Positions 11,113-22,310 are shown, counted from the stretch's first letter. The stretch: 64,000 nucleotides of DNA from Aquarana catesbeiana (GCF_042186555.1 NC_133330.1:170473266-170537265); one strand, 5' to 3'. Made by a program: numbers and translations. Notes: generated by a model not told the origin, from the letters alone.

Positions 11113-11512
11113 TATATATATATATATATATTTTTTTTTTAAGTTTGTAATTAAGACCCCTTTCACACTAAAGGCGTTTTTCAGGCATTTTAACGCTAAA
11201 AATAGCGCCTGCAAAGCACCTGAATGCCTCCCATGCCACCCCAGTGTGAAAATCAAAGTGCTTTCACACTGGGGCATTGCGCATGAGGGACGTTAGAAAA
11301 AGTCCTGCAAGCAGCTTCTTTGGGGCGGTGTATACACCGTACCCAAAACGCCCTGCCTATTGAAATGATTGGGCAGCGCTGCTTTTAACCCCTTATTTGC
11401 CCGCCAGTGGGGGTTAAAAGTGCCCTGCTAGCAGCCAAAAAGCACTGCTAAAATGACGATAAAGCGCCGCTTTACCGCGGACGTGCCACAGTGTGGAGGG
11501 GTTCTTAAGTAG
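11113..11512. repeat. TA microsatellite and short dispersed repeat
   Basis: A TA run (about 11113-11131) and a T-run, then a repeat beginning aagacccctttcacactaaa and ending cacagtgtggaggggttctt. Its roughly inverted ends suggest a small DNA element. No coding potential. Confidence 0.5.
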
Positions 11513-12015
11513 TTCTAAAGGCATAAGGTTGTTTACCTTAATGCATCCTCTGCATTAAGGTAAACAACTTTCTGCATGCAACTCTCCCCAGCGCAACTCC
11601 CCCAGCGCCCCCCCCTTATACTTACCTGAGCCCGATCTTGATCAAACGATATGTACGAGAGTATTGGCTCTCTTAGCTCTCTCCCTCCTAATTGGCTCGG
11701 AGACAGCAGGCAGAGCCATTGGCTCCTGCTGATGTCAATCACAGCCAGGAAGGAGGGAGCGGGGGCAGGGCCGAGATGCACTCTGTGTGTCAATGAACAC
11801 ACAGAGTGGAGCTTGGGAGCGAGCCCGCACAAGTGCCATTTGGCTTACTACGGGGACACTCAGTGGGGGGAGAGGTGCCAGGAGTATCAGTGGGAAACCC
11901 CAAAAGAGGAGACTGATCTGTGCAAAACTGTTGCACAGAGCAGTTAAGTATACCATGTTTGTTATTTTATTTACAATCACCTGAAGCGATACATGTTATT
12001 GTCTAATTTACATTA
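11513..12015. repeat. Dispersed block as at 7697-8690
   Basis: Same motif order (gcattaaggtaaacaacttt, ttacctgagcccgatcttga, gcacagagcagttaagtata). It ends in acattattaa, where the TTAA element inserted. Confidence 0.6.
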
Positions 12016-12019
12016 TTAA

Positions 12020-13232
12020 AAACCCCTTCCCGCCGACCGAACGCATATATGCGGCCTCGGCTTTCCGGGGTTATACCGGGATGATGCCCGCAGCTGCAGG
12101 CATCATCCCGGTACCGTTGTTTTCAGCGGGCGATCGGCTACCCGAGTATAACAACCGATGCGGCTAAAAGCCGCTCGGCTGTTATACCGGAGGAGCGGGA
12201 GGGGACATCCCCCCCCTCCCGCCGCCTCCCGCCGCTGTTACCGGGCCTCCCGTGCGATCGGGAGGCCCGGTGTCCGTTCCGCTGTCTTCGGCGGCTGGGG
12301 GCGGACTGGAACGAAGCTGCGAGCGGCTTCGTTCCAGCCTTCTTCTTGTAAATGCGGAAGCGACGTCATGACGTCACTTCCCGTTTACTCGGCTGCCAAT
12401 GGCGCCGAATTTAAAAAAGTACACAGTATTCAGAATCGCCGTTTTCGGCGATCTGAATACTTTGAAGTGTAAAGGAGGGATGGGGGGTCTTTTAGACCCC
12501 CCATCCCTCCATAAAGAGTACCTGTCACCACATATTACTGTCACAAGGGATGTTTACATTGCTTGTGACAGCAATAAAAGTAAAAAAAAAAAAAAAAAAT
12601 TTTAAACACAATTTATAAAGTACAAAAATAAATAAAATAAATAAAAAAAATTAAAAAAAAATTTTTTAAAGTGCCCCTGTCCCCGCGAGCTCGCGCAGCG
12701 AAGAAAACGCATACGGAAGTCGCGCCCGCATATGTAAACGGTGTTCAAACCACACATGTGAGGTATCGCCGCGATCGTCAGAGCGAGAGCAATAATTCTA
12801 GCCCTAGACCTCCTCTGTAGCTCAAACCTGGTAACCGTAAAAATTTTTTAAAGCGTCGCCTATGGAAATTCAAAGGTACCGTAGTTCGTCGCCATTCCAC
12901 GAGTGCGTGCAATTATAAAGGGTGACATGTTTGGTATATATTTACTCGGCGTAACATCATCTTTCACATTATACAAAAAAATTGGGGTAACTTTACTGTT
13001 TGGATTTTTTAAAATTCATGAAAGTGTCACTTTTCCAAAAATTTGCGTTTAAAACACCGCTGCACAAATACCGTGTGATAAAAAATATTGCAACAATCGT
13101 CATTTTATTCTCTAGATTCTCTGCTAAAAAAATATATATAATGTTTGGGGGTTCTAAGTAATTTTCTAGCAAAAAATACGGATTTTAACTTGTAAACACC
13201 AAATTTCAAAAATAGGCTTAGTCATGAAAGGG
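12020..13232. mobile_element. TTAA-target non-autonomous DNA element
   Basis: TTAA at 12016-12019 and 13233-13236. The empty site is visible in the paralogous block near 8129 (acattattaaagatgc). The ends are CCCCTTCCCGCC and, inverted, CCCTTTCATGAC. GC-rich at the left with inverted repeats (ggtgtccgtt, ctgcgagcgg), AT-rich at the right. TTAA targets are used by piggyBac and Kolobok superfamilies; I cannot say which. No transposase. Confidence 0.78.
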
Positions 13233-13236
13233 TTAA

Positions 13237-14165
13237 AGATGCTAAAAAAATTAAAACTTGACAAAGGGATCTAAGTCATCCCAAATGCTTGTACCTTTAA
13301 TAACTTAAATTGGTTCTAAAGCCTTAATGTTTTTTAGCTTAAGGTATTCTCTGCATTAAGGTAAGAAACCTTCTGTGCAAGCCCAAGCTCAATCCAGCAC
13401 TGCACTAGAAAACAGCGGCTCTCTCTGCCCTCTCCCTCCTTACTGAGCAGATTGATAGCAGTGGACCCATTGGATCCTGCTGTTGTCAGTGGTGAGGGAG
13501 TGGATGCGGGGCCGAACCATACTGTCTTTGTTTATGTGCGCAGGCAGCACAACTCGGAATCAAGCCTTCATAATTGCCCCATATAGGAAGCATCTTTCTA
13601 TAGGGGCACTCGAAGAAGAGGTGGAGTCAGGAGCACCGGTTGGGGACCCCAGAAGAGGAGGTTTTGTGCAGGAAAATATACCATGTTTATTTTTTAAAAC
13701 AAAGAAAAAAAACACAAAGGTTTACAATCACTTTAAGTTAGCCCATAAAGGGTATCACATAATTGTTTTTCTAATTTATCTGATTAGCAAGAAATACAAA
13801 TGCTAAAAAAAAACTGTACTGTTTATATAGAACATATAACGTATAAACACTAAGCAAATTTTTTTTTGAAACTGAGGGCTTTAAGTTCACACCACATACA
13901 GCATGCATATGAGTGTGTTACAGAATTTAAGTTATTATAAATACTTTGGTGCGTAAATGCAAAATGTACTTTTTCTATAAAAGTTAACGATTAATCAAGG
14001 AATTAACCTTTAATTTCCACAGCCCTAAAATATACGTTTGAGAAAATAGAAACGTTGCTCTAATGTTTCATGTAAATATGCCCCCTATTCTTATAATATA
14101 CCCCCTTTATGAACTCACAATGTTTGTATCTAACTGTATATAAAACTAAATAAAAATATACCTCC
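13237..14165. repeat. Relic unit D: blocks P and Q without an exon
   Basis: A dispersed block (13300-13735), block P (13740-13990) and block Q (14015-14160, gttgctctaatgtttcatgt ... aactaaataaaaatata). Q then stops before the position of the 111-bp exon and continues in unrelated sequence. The exon and its splice sites are absent, so this unit no longer contributes coding sequence. Confidence 0.68.
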
Positions 14166-14354
14166 ATCAGGCCTAATGTTTTACAGGTGCATTCTCAGAT
14201 ATTTATATCTCAAATTTAGAAATCATTCAAAGTAAAGGCTATATATGGACTTTGTTATAGGTGATCACTCTCTCTCTCCCTCCCCTTTCTCCCACACTAT
14301 GCCATGATGCATACAACAAGATTTATTGGAGTCTTTAGACGTAATAACTGATTA
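14166..14354. other. Unclassified spacer
   Basis: No element end or coding signal recognised; a short CT-rich stretch near 14268-14290. Confidence 0.4.
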
Positions 14355-14754
14355 TTAGCCACTTAACAACTGTGCCATAGCCGAATGACAGGTATAGCAC
14401 AGCTTGATAACTTTGGGAGGGCGTACATTGACGTCTTCCTAGAATCGTGCTTCTACGTGTCCCCTCGCACTGACGCCACCCCCCCCCCCGGGGCGCGCAC
14501 CCAGGAATATCTGTGACCGCTGGGTCCAGAGGAGCATCACAGTTCACGGTAAATAGCCGTTGACAGTGACCGTTTACCACATGATCGCTCCGTCAAATGA
14601 CAAAGCGATCACTTGTAAACAATCCGCTAGCCATGTCCGGTTCCTCTCTCCTCTCTCTGTACTAATCGGTACAGTGCGAGGGGAAAGGGGAGAGATTGAG
14701 TGCAGCAGCGCTGTGGGCTGGATGTGTAGTGCCCACAGCACTCCTCTGTGACAA

Positions 14755-15345
14755 TTCGGGGACTCATCCATCCATCCATGCTCAGCCATCCCATACATGC
14801 ATCCATGCTCAGCGATCCATGCTCAGCCATTCCATGCATGCCATCCCTGCTCAGCCATCCCATGCATGTCATCCATGCTCAGCCATCCCATGCATGCCAT
14901 CCATGCTCAGGCATCCCATGCATGCCAACCATGCTCTGGCATCCCATGCATGCCATCCATGCTCAGCCACCCCATGCATGCCATAAATGCTCAGCCATCC
15001 CATGCATGCCATCAATGCTCAGCCATCCCATGCATGTCATCCATGCTCAGGCATCCCATGCATGCCAACCATGCTCAGGCATCCCATGCATGCCAACCAT
15101 GCTCAGGCATCCCATGCATGCCATCCATGCTCAGCCACCCCATGCATGCCATAAATGCTCAGCTATCCCATGCATGCCATCCATGCTCAGCCATACTCAG
15201 CCATACTCAGCTATCCCATCCATACTCAGCCATCCACATTCATGGCTCAACCATGCTCAGCCATCCCCATCCATGGCTTATCCATCCCCATTCATGCTCA
15301 TCCATTCCATATCAGTTCTCATCCATGCCACATCTATGCCACTAT
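14755..15345. repeat. 28-bp minisatellite
   Basis: About 20 copies of a 28-bp unit (catgctcagccatcccatgc + atgccatc), degenerating to shorter catactcag/ccatcc repeats after 15180. It is open in three plus frames, giving 96-199-codon frames rich in His, Ala, Met and Cys. These are a by-product of the repeat rather than genes. Confidence 0.85.
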
Positions 15346-15774
15346 AGTGCCTCACAAAAGTGTCATAGGTAGTCAAATTAGGTTTGAAATGTGTGCCCCT
15401 AGAAGACCTGACGATACTCCCTGCATGTTGGGCCTCTGTATGTGGCCAGGCTGTAGAACAGTCTCTCACATGTGGTATTGCTATACTCAGGAGGAGTAGG
15501 AGAATCTATTTTGGGGTGTAATTTTTGCTATGTACAAGCTGTGTGTTAGAAATATTGTATAAATTGACAAAAAAAAGCACTTTCATTTTCTTTCCACATT
15601 TTCCAAAAACTTGTAGGAAAAAATGACATGCTCAAAAGACTCATTATGCCTCATAGAATATATGTTGGGGTGTTTTTTTTCCAAAATGGGGTCATTTTTT
15701 GGGCATTTCCATTGTCCTGGTGCTCCAGGGCCATCAAAAGTGCAAGAGGTAGTCAAGAAATGATATGTGTGGGG

Positions 15775-16800
15775 AATGAGCTGGTGGAAGTGGTAGGAGA
15801 TTAGTTGGAGATGTGATAGGCTTTCCTGAAGAGATGAGTTTTCAGGGATCACCTGAAGGCAGCAAGAGTAGGGGATAGCCGGATAGATGGAGGTAGCGAG
15901 TTCCAGAGGATGGGAGAGGCTCTGGAGAAATCCTGGAGATGAGCATGGGAGGAGGAGATGAGAGAGCTTGAAAGCAGGAGGTCTTGAGAAGAGCGGAGAG
16001 GTCGATTTGGGTGATATTTGGAGACAAGATTAGTGATGTGGCTCGGGGCAGAGTTGTGAATGGCTTTGTATGTTGTGGTTAGTATTTTGAATTTAATTTG
16101 CTGGGTGATTGGGAGCCAGTGTAGGGATTGGAGTAGAGGGTTGGCAGACACTGAGCGGTTGGTAAGGTGGATAAGTCTGGCAGCAGCATTCATGATAGAC
16201 TGAAGAGAAGAGAAGGGGTCCAGGAACCAAGCCTTGGGGGACCCCCACAGAAAGGGGCAATGGAGAGGAGGAGACAGAATTGTAGGTGACACTGAAGGAG
16301 CACTGTGATAAATAGGCTAACCAGGATAACCAGGATAGAGCAGAATCTCGGAGACCAAGGGAATGTAGTTTATTGTGAAGGAGTGGGTGGTCAACAGTAT
16401 CAAAGGCCGCAGAGAGGTCAAGTAGTAGGAGTATGGAGTACTGGCTGTTGGTTTTAGCAATTAGTAAATTGTTAGTGAGTTTTAGTAAGGCAGTTTCCGT
16501 GAAGTGCTGCGAGCGAAAGCCAGACTGTAAGGGGTCAAGAAGGTTATTTTCACTGAGGTAGGAACTAAGACGGTTGTAGACTAAGCGTTCTAGAAATTTA
16601 GAGGTGAATTGGAGTAATGAGATGGGCCTTAAGTTGTTCAGGTTGGTAGGGTTCAGTGAGGGCTTTTTAAGAATGGGAGTGATCTGCGCATGTTTTAGAG
16701 GGGAGGGGAAGATGCCACTAGAGAGGGAAAGATTGAAGATGTGGGTGAGGGAGCATAGGATAGAAGAGGATAGGATAGAATTGATGCTCCTAGAACGCCT
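15775..16800 (-). pseudogene. L2-type LINE fragment with internal deletion
   Basis: Minus strand. Reverse transcriptase with L-K-H-A-Q-I-T-P-I-L-K-K, R-P-I-S-L-L, L-L-D-L-S-A-A-F-D-T-V-D-H and S-V-G-V-P-Q-G-L-V-P-G-P-L-L-F. It then jumps near 16210 to the C-terminal S-I-M-N-A-A-A-R-L-I-H-L and S-L-H-W-L-P. The Y/F-A-D-D catalytic block is missing, so the copy is dead. The same family is at 62970-64000. It lies inside the TTAA composite element. Confidence 0.85.
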
Positions 16801-17531
16801 AATGGTGCTCCCTGCATGTTGGGCCTCTGTATGTGGCACACATGTGGTATCGCCATACTCAGGAGGAGTAGTAGAATATGTTTTGGGGTGTAATTTGTGG
16901 TATGCATATGCTGTGTGTGAGAAATAGCCTGCTAATATGACAATTTTGTAAAAAAAATCTTGATTTTGCAAAGAATTATGGGAAAAAATTACAACTTCAA
17001 AAAACTCACCTTGCCTCTTACTAAATACCTTGGAATGTCTACTTTCCAAAAAGGGGTCATTTGGGGGGTATTTGTACTTTCCTGGCTTGTTAGGGTCTCA
17101 AGAAATGAGATAGGCCATCAGTACTTCAGGAGATCAATTTTTAGAGATTGGCACCATAGCTTCTTTAAAGCAGACCAAATAATATACACCAGTTTGGATT
17201 ATTTTTACCAAAGATATGTAGCAGTATAAATTTTGGCCAAAATTTATGAAGAAAATTTACTAATTTGCAAAATGTTATAACAGAAACAAAGAAAAATTTA
17301 TTTTTTTACAGAATTTTCTGTGTTTTTGCATTTATAGCGCAAAAAATAAAAACTCAGCGGTAATTAAATACCACCAAAAGAAAGCTCTATTTGTGTGAAA
17401 AAAAGGACAAAATTTCATATGGATACAGTGTTGCATGACTGAGTAATTGTCATTCAAATGTGAGAGCACCGAAAGCTGGAAATTGGTCTGGTTAGGAAGG
17501 GGGTTTAAGTGCCAGGTGGGTAAGTGGTTAA

Positions 17532-18100
17532 ATAATAAAGAAAAAAGATGGAAATTAGATGTGATATTGTTTGTTAAGCATGTTGAAATATACAATGAAT
17601 ACTTTAGTCTTTGCTTTTAATTTCTATATGGACTTTTTTGGCAATAATGTGTTTATATATCATTACAGTATATTAAAAAAATTGTGATATAATCCGAGGC
17701 CCTGATAAAGCTGGTTATTCCACGAAACGCATAAGCCACTTATGCAGATTTTCCAGCTGCTATAATAACATCCTGGACAACCTTACTGTAACTGTATTTT
17801 TAATTAGTCTTTTTGTAATTTGTTAACTAATTTTGAGTATGTATAGAATAAAGATTTGTTTATCTTTTTATACAAATTTCCATGGCTTGTGTTTTCATTA
17901 GACTTTGCAAGGTACGTGTAAAGCCCCACTTTATTTTGTTCTATTATGGTATATGTTCATTATGGGATGTTACCTTTGTAAGGTCTAATTGTCTCACACT
18001 CATCCCCCATACCCCTTTACTAAATAAAAATATATTCAACTCTAAAAACAAATGTAAGTTTACATTTGTAAGTTTACAAATATAAGTTTAATTTTTACAC
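17532..18100. other. Intron sequence with a partial dispersed repeat
   Basis: Mostly unclassified. At about 17695-17745 is gccctgataaagctggttat ... acgaaacgcataagcc, similar in design to the repeat at 35212-35280 (atgaagtcacgtg ... gacgcaacgcgtcagg). Block Q of unit E begins near 18010. Confidence 0.5.
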
Positions 18101-18211
18101 CTTTGGGATTTTTGTCTGGCCCTTCAGCATCATCTCCTCTTTCCTTAGATGTTGGGCCTCTAGGTTCCTTTGGCTTGTCACCTTTATCATTAGGATTTCT
18201 CTGATTTGGCT
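18101..18211 (-). CDS. Repeat exon E, 111 bp
   Basis: Same splice sites, length and phase as exon F, and open throughout. It has the K-G-D-K-P-K-E core and E-R-G-D-D, with mostly synonymous differences from F (AAG for AAA, CCT for CCA). Its intron just upstream on the gene strand holds a TA-target palindromic MITE (18263-18479). Conserved sequence before the exon stops near 17990, where TTAA-element DNA begins. Confidence 0.72.
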
Positions 18212-18262
18212 CTGAAATAAATTTTCAGTATGTTAGTTTTCAGTGATGTGAGCACAACACTA

Positions 18263-18479
18263 CCCTGTTTCCCTGAAAATAAGACCTAGTGTGATTGTCG
18301 GTGATGGCTGCAATATAAGCCCTACCCCCCAAATAAGCCCTAGTTAAAGTCCTTGTAGGTCTTATTTTCAGGGTAGGGCTTATTTTCGGGGAAACAGGGT
18401 AGGGCTTATTTGGGGGGTAGGGCTTATATTGCAGCCATCTCTGACAATCACGCTAGGTCTTATTTTCGGGGAAACAGGG
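18263..18479. mobile_element. Palindromic mariner-type MITE, 217 bp
   Basis: Almost the whole element is an inverted repeat: CCCTGTTTCCCTGAAAATAA ... in from the left and the inverse of GAAAATAAGACCTAGCG from the right, with arms over 90 bp. The flanking TA is duplicated at 18261-18262 and 18480-18481. The empty site is present in units C and F (..cactaatag..). A TA target fits Tc1/mariner. No coding capacity. Confidence 0.87.
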
Positions 18480-18564
18480 TAATAGTTTGGCACTCAAAAC
18501 AAGATACAGAAAAACTACAGAAGTTTTCACCAGTATTCATTTTTTTATATAAATAATTGTAATA

Positions 18565-19662
18565 TCTATTGACACACAGAGCGGAGCTTGGGAGCAAGCC
18601 TGCACAAGTGCCCCCAGAGCATTCGACTTGGTGTGGGGAGAGGAGCCAGGAGCATCAGTGGGGGACCTGGCAAGCGGAGGCTGCTCTATGCAAAACCATT
18701 GCACGGAGCAGGTAAGTATACTATGTTTGTTATTTTATTTTAAAAAAGTGAGCATTTACAATCACCTAAGCAATACATGTTATAGACTAATTTAAGTGCA
18801 GATAACCCCCCCCCTTCTAACTACCTGAGCCCGATCTCAATCCAGCACTGCACCTGAAAGCAGTGGGTCTCTCTGCTCTCTCCCTCCCTACTAGGCAGAT
18901 TAATAGCAGTGGGAGCCATTGGCTCCTGCTACTGTCAATCAAATCCAGTAGCGAGGGAGTAGATGCGGGGCCAAGCCATACTGTCTGTGTCTATAGATGC
19001 AGGCAGGGTGACGTGTGATTGATCCCGCAGGAGTGCTCCTATAAGAAGCATCTTCCTATTGGGGCACTCGCAGAATAGGTGGAGCAATGGCCTCTGATCA
19101 CGGATCCCAGAAGAGGAAATTTGGGTCTGCTCTGACAGGTAAGTATAACATGTTTATTATTTAAAATAAAGAAAATAAAACAAAAGTTTACAATCACTTT
19201 AAGTTAGCAGAAGTTAGACAAATAATTGTTTTTCTAATTTATCTGAATAGAAAGAAATACAAATGCTGCAAAAAAGGTACTGTTTATATTGAACAATTAT
19301 CAGCACTAAGCAAAAATGTTTTTGGGCTGTAAGTACATATCACATACAGCATGCATATGAATGTGTTTCAGAATTTAATGAGTTAACCATAAATACTATA
19401 AATGCTGCATAAATGCCAAAATGCACTTTTTTCTGTAACAACAGTTAACTAAAGTATAAAGTTCACATTTTATTATGTTACAAAAGAAAATACAAACATT
19501 GCTTAATGTTTCAGGGCAAACATGTCCTCATTATCCTTATAATGTGCACCCTTTATGAACTCACAATGTTTGTATATAAATGTATATAAAGATATATGTA
19601 TATAAAACTAAAACTGTAAGTTTACATTTGTAAGTTTACAAATGTAAGTTTAATTTTTACAC
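18565..19662. repeat. Dispersed blocks, then P and Q of unit F
   Basis: Two dispersed blocks (18565-18780, 18790-19205) followed by P (19205-19450) and a shortened Q (19460-19662: tgtttcagggcaaacatgtc ... tacatttgtaagtttacaaa). It is the most complete tandem unit besides unit C, uninterrupted by MITEs. Confidence 0.68.
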
Positions 19663-19773
19663 CTTTGGGATTTTTGTCTGGCCCTTCAGCATCATCAACT
19701 CTTTCCTTAGATGTTGGGCCTCTTGGTTCTTTTGGTTTGTCACCTTTATCATTAGGATTTCTCTGATTTGGCT
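19663..19773 (-). CDS. Repeat exon F, 111 bp
   Basis: First of five near-identical exons in gene order. The acceptor is ..aattaatttcag with a possible branch site ctaac about 25 bases upstream; the donor is CCAAAG/gtgtaaaaatt. Phase 1-1, 37 codons open: E-P-N-Q-R-N-P-N-D-K-G-D-K-P-K-E-P-R-G-P and so on, ending G-P-D-K-N-P-K-G. Compared with the other copies it has a private Val (E-R-V-D-D). It carries the K-G-D-K-P-K-E version of the variable core. Confidence 0.72.
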
Positions 19774-19851
19774 CTGAAATTAATTTTCAGTATGTTAGTT
19801 TTCAGTGATGTGAGCACAACACTAATAGTTTGTCACTCAAAACAAAACTAC
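19774..19851. repeat. Intron block R of unit F with empty target site
   Basis: cagtgatgtgagcacaacac then taatagtttgtcactcaaaa: the uninserted form of the site used by transposons in units A, B and E. Confidence 0.6.
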
Positions 19852-19976
19852 ATAGTTACATAGTTACATAATAGGTGAGGTTGAAAAAAGACACAAGTCC
19901 ATCAAGTCCAACCTATGTGTGTAATTATATGTCAGTATTACATTGTAAATTCCTGTATATTGTGGTCATCATTTTA
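19852..19976 (-). mobile_element. 3' end of a CR1-type LINE
   Basis: Minus orientation. A tail of repeated ctatgtaa units, then the inverse of tgaacttgtgtcttttttca-like sequence (here gaaaaaagacacaagtccat, caagtccaacctatgtgtgt). It matches the 3' ends of the LINEs finishing at 48725 and 53665. It is very short because of 5' truncation. Confidence 0.75.
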
Positions 19977-20059
19977 TTTTATTTTTTATAATTATTTTTA
20001 ATAATGCCTTACACACACACAAACACACACACATACTGTATATAGATACATGTATATAT

Positions 20060-20300
20060 ATTATTTTTTTCTAATTTTTTTGATTAGAAAGTAAAACAAA
20101 TCCTAAAAGACTTATTGTTTATATTGAACAATTATAAACACCAAACAAAATGTTTTTGAAACTGAGGGCTGTAAGTACATACTGCATATAGCATTTAAAT
20201 CAATGTACAAAGCTAATAGTTTTGGCAACAAAAACAATATAAAGATAAAGAAAAGAGATACAGAAAAACTACAACATTTTTCATTATTCGATTTTTTGTG
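20060..20300. repeat. Partial block P and R beyond unit F
   Basis: tgattagaaagtaaaacaaa ... aactgagggctgtaagtaca, then a fragment of R (ctaatagttttggcaacaaa). No exon between them; a deleted unit. Confidence 0.55.
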
Positions 20301-20811
20301 ACCAATTCCCATCCAACTATTGCACATAAACAGCTGGGTGGGAGCTTCGTGTATGCAGGAAGGCATATGTATACGCCCTCTAGCATCCACTGCTTGGGCT
20401 CGCCCTTTTGGGCAAACAGCAGCATGCGCTGTGATCACTGTATCCTTCGGTCACAGTGGATCACAGGTCAGCGCACAGTGATAACACTTGTAAACACACA
20501 TAATGCACTCTATGGGCCATTCAAAGTGATCATTACAGTGATAAGCACTGTGACGAACACTCAGAGTGTAAAAACAAACAAAAAAAAACAATCACACCCT
20601 CTTGAGCAGTGCTATGTCACTATGGTTTCATTGAACTGCACTGGTGATCAGAGAAATTGACTGGCTGCACTGATGACACTGAAAGCCAGTGCAGCCAGTC
20701 TCCAATCAATAGCCACAGCAGTACCATGTCACCAAAGTAACAATGCCTGCTTTAGTGACTGTGATAATTTTTTAATACACTGTCACCAGAGCAGTGTCAC
20801 TACTATGGTGG
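20301..20811. repeat. Satellite-bearing repeat, left part
   Basis: Begins near gaccaattcccatccaacta and contains loose repeats of agtgatca and cagtgtcac type leading into the satellite array at 21455. No protein signal. The right part shares sequence with the TTAA composite element. Confidence 0.45.
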
Positions 20812-21376
20812 CACCAGTGGCGGCTGGTGGTTTTCTTTTTGGGGGGGCGACAAACAATCACCCCCCCACCCCGTCTGGTGGTCGGTTCAGCACTTACCCC
20901 TTCTAGGCAACGGGCAGAAGGCAGCAGGCATCGGGCATGGGACATCAGGCAGCAGGCATCGAGCAGTGGGCATCGGGCAGCAGGCAGCAAGCATCAGTGT
21001 GTCCTTTTCCTCCATCACGGTGGCTGTGCGTCTTCTCCTCTCCTCCTAGGCATCCAATAAGATCGTCTATCCTTTCAGCCAATCGGGTGACGGGTCTCAG
21101 ACCCACTTCCTGATTGGCCAGGAAGAGGATCAGTGTTAGATTTGCGAATATTCATTCGCTATTGTAACACATCTGGGTGGGCTGTGAGCGCATTCTCGGT
21201 GCCCCGAGCCCAACCTATTTTGAAGCCCAACCTATTTTGAAGCCTATTAGAGCCTTTGGCTCTAATCAGTGCTCCAAACCCCCCCACTGGAATTCATGCG
21301 GCCGGCATCCTGCAAAGGGCCAGACGCATGGATGGGGGAGCAGCGCCCATGCACCCTTAATGGACAGGCAGCCCCT
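20812..21376. mobile_element. Probable non-autonomous DNA element (CAGTGGCGGCTGG ends)
   Basis: Starts cagtggcggctggtggtttt and ends ..atggacaggcagcccctg, an approximate inverse. It includes a gcaggcatcgggcag short tandem repeat (about 20915-20995) and a direct repeat of cccaacctattttgaagc at about 21210-21240. A host target duplication was not convincing because both flanks are satellite sequence. Confidence 0.5.
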
Positions 21377-21454
21377 GAGTGTCAATATGGTGGCAGTGTA
21401 ATGCTGTGGCAGTGATCATGTATAATGGCTGCCAGCTCTAATATCACTGCAAAT

Positions 21455-22310
21455 CAGTGCAGCAGGTCGTGTTTCTGATCCCTGTCACAGCCGTGCATGG
21501 TCAACAGACCAGTGCAACCAGTCATAGTGTCCCCAATCACCGCCACATCAGTCACAGTATCTCCAATCACCACTGCACTGGTCGCAGTGTTGCCAGACCT
21601 GTGCAGCCAGCAACAGTGTTCATGATCACTGCTGCACCAGTCGCAGTGTCAGAAGACCAGTGTAAGCCAGCAACAGTGTTCCAGATTGCCGCCACAACCA
21701 GTCTCAGTGTCACCAGACCAGTGTCAGAACATCAACAGTTTTCAACATTGCCACCATACCAGTTCCAGTTTCATCAGACCAGTGTAAGCCATCAACAGTA
21801 TTCCTAATTGCTGCCACACCAGTCCCAGTGTTACCAGAAAAGTTTATGCCAGTAACAGTTTTTCCTGATTGCCACCACACCAGTCCCAGTCTCACCAGAC
21901 CAGTGTATGCCATCAACGGTGTTTTTGATTACACCACCACATCACTCCCAGTTTCACCAGACAAGTGTAAGCAAGTAACAGTGTTCCTTACACACAAGTC
22001 CCCAGTGTTGCCAGACCAATGAAATCCAGCAAAAGTGTTCCTGATTGCCACTACACCAGTCCCAGTGTCACCAGACCATTGTATGCCAGGGACAGTGTTT
22101 CTGATCATTGCCACACACGTTCCAATGTCACCAGACCAATGTAAGCCAGCAACAGTGTTCCTGATCACTGCTACACCAGTGCCAGTGTTACTGCAGCCAA
22201 TAAAACCAGAAACAGTTTCCCTGATCACTGCGACACCAGTCCCATTGTCACAAGACCAGTGTATGCCATCAACAGTGTTCCTGGTCACCACCACACCAGT
22301 GCTGAAATTA
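21455..22310. repeat. About 60-bp satellite array
   Basis: Roughly 13-14 diverged copies of a unit like ccagtgtaagccagcaacag + tgttcctgatcactgccaca + ccagtcccagtgtcaccaga. Unit length varies slightly. It gives 68-121-codon frames on both strands, which are not genes. Confidence 0.85.

Larger units (their letters stand above)
14359..17527. mobile_element. Composite TTAA-type element
   Basis: The left end CCACTTAACAACTGTG follows TTAG (a mutated TTAA?) and the right end, inverted, CCACTTACCCACCTGG precedes TTAA (17528-17531). It carries a 28-bp minisatellite and two copies of an internal segment (ccctgcatgttgggcctctg ... at 15419 and 16810) separated by an L2 fragment. Related internal sequence recurs at 22370-22680. 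The two internal copies could mean two tandem elements rather than one. Confidence 0.55.

Noticed and set aside
14696..15372. Overlapping 96-199-codon His/Cys/Met-rich frames
   Set aside because: They are the three frames of one 28-bp repeat unit; metal-binding look is accidental.
16604..16927. 107-codon plus-strand frame
   Set aside because: Antisense of the L2 reverse transcriptase and an adjoining repeat.
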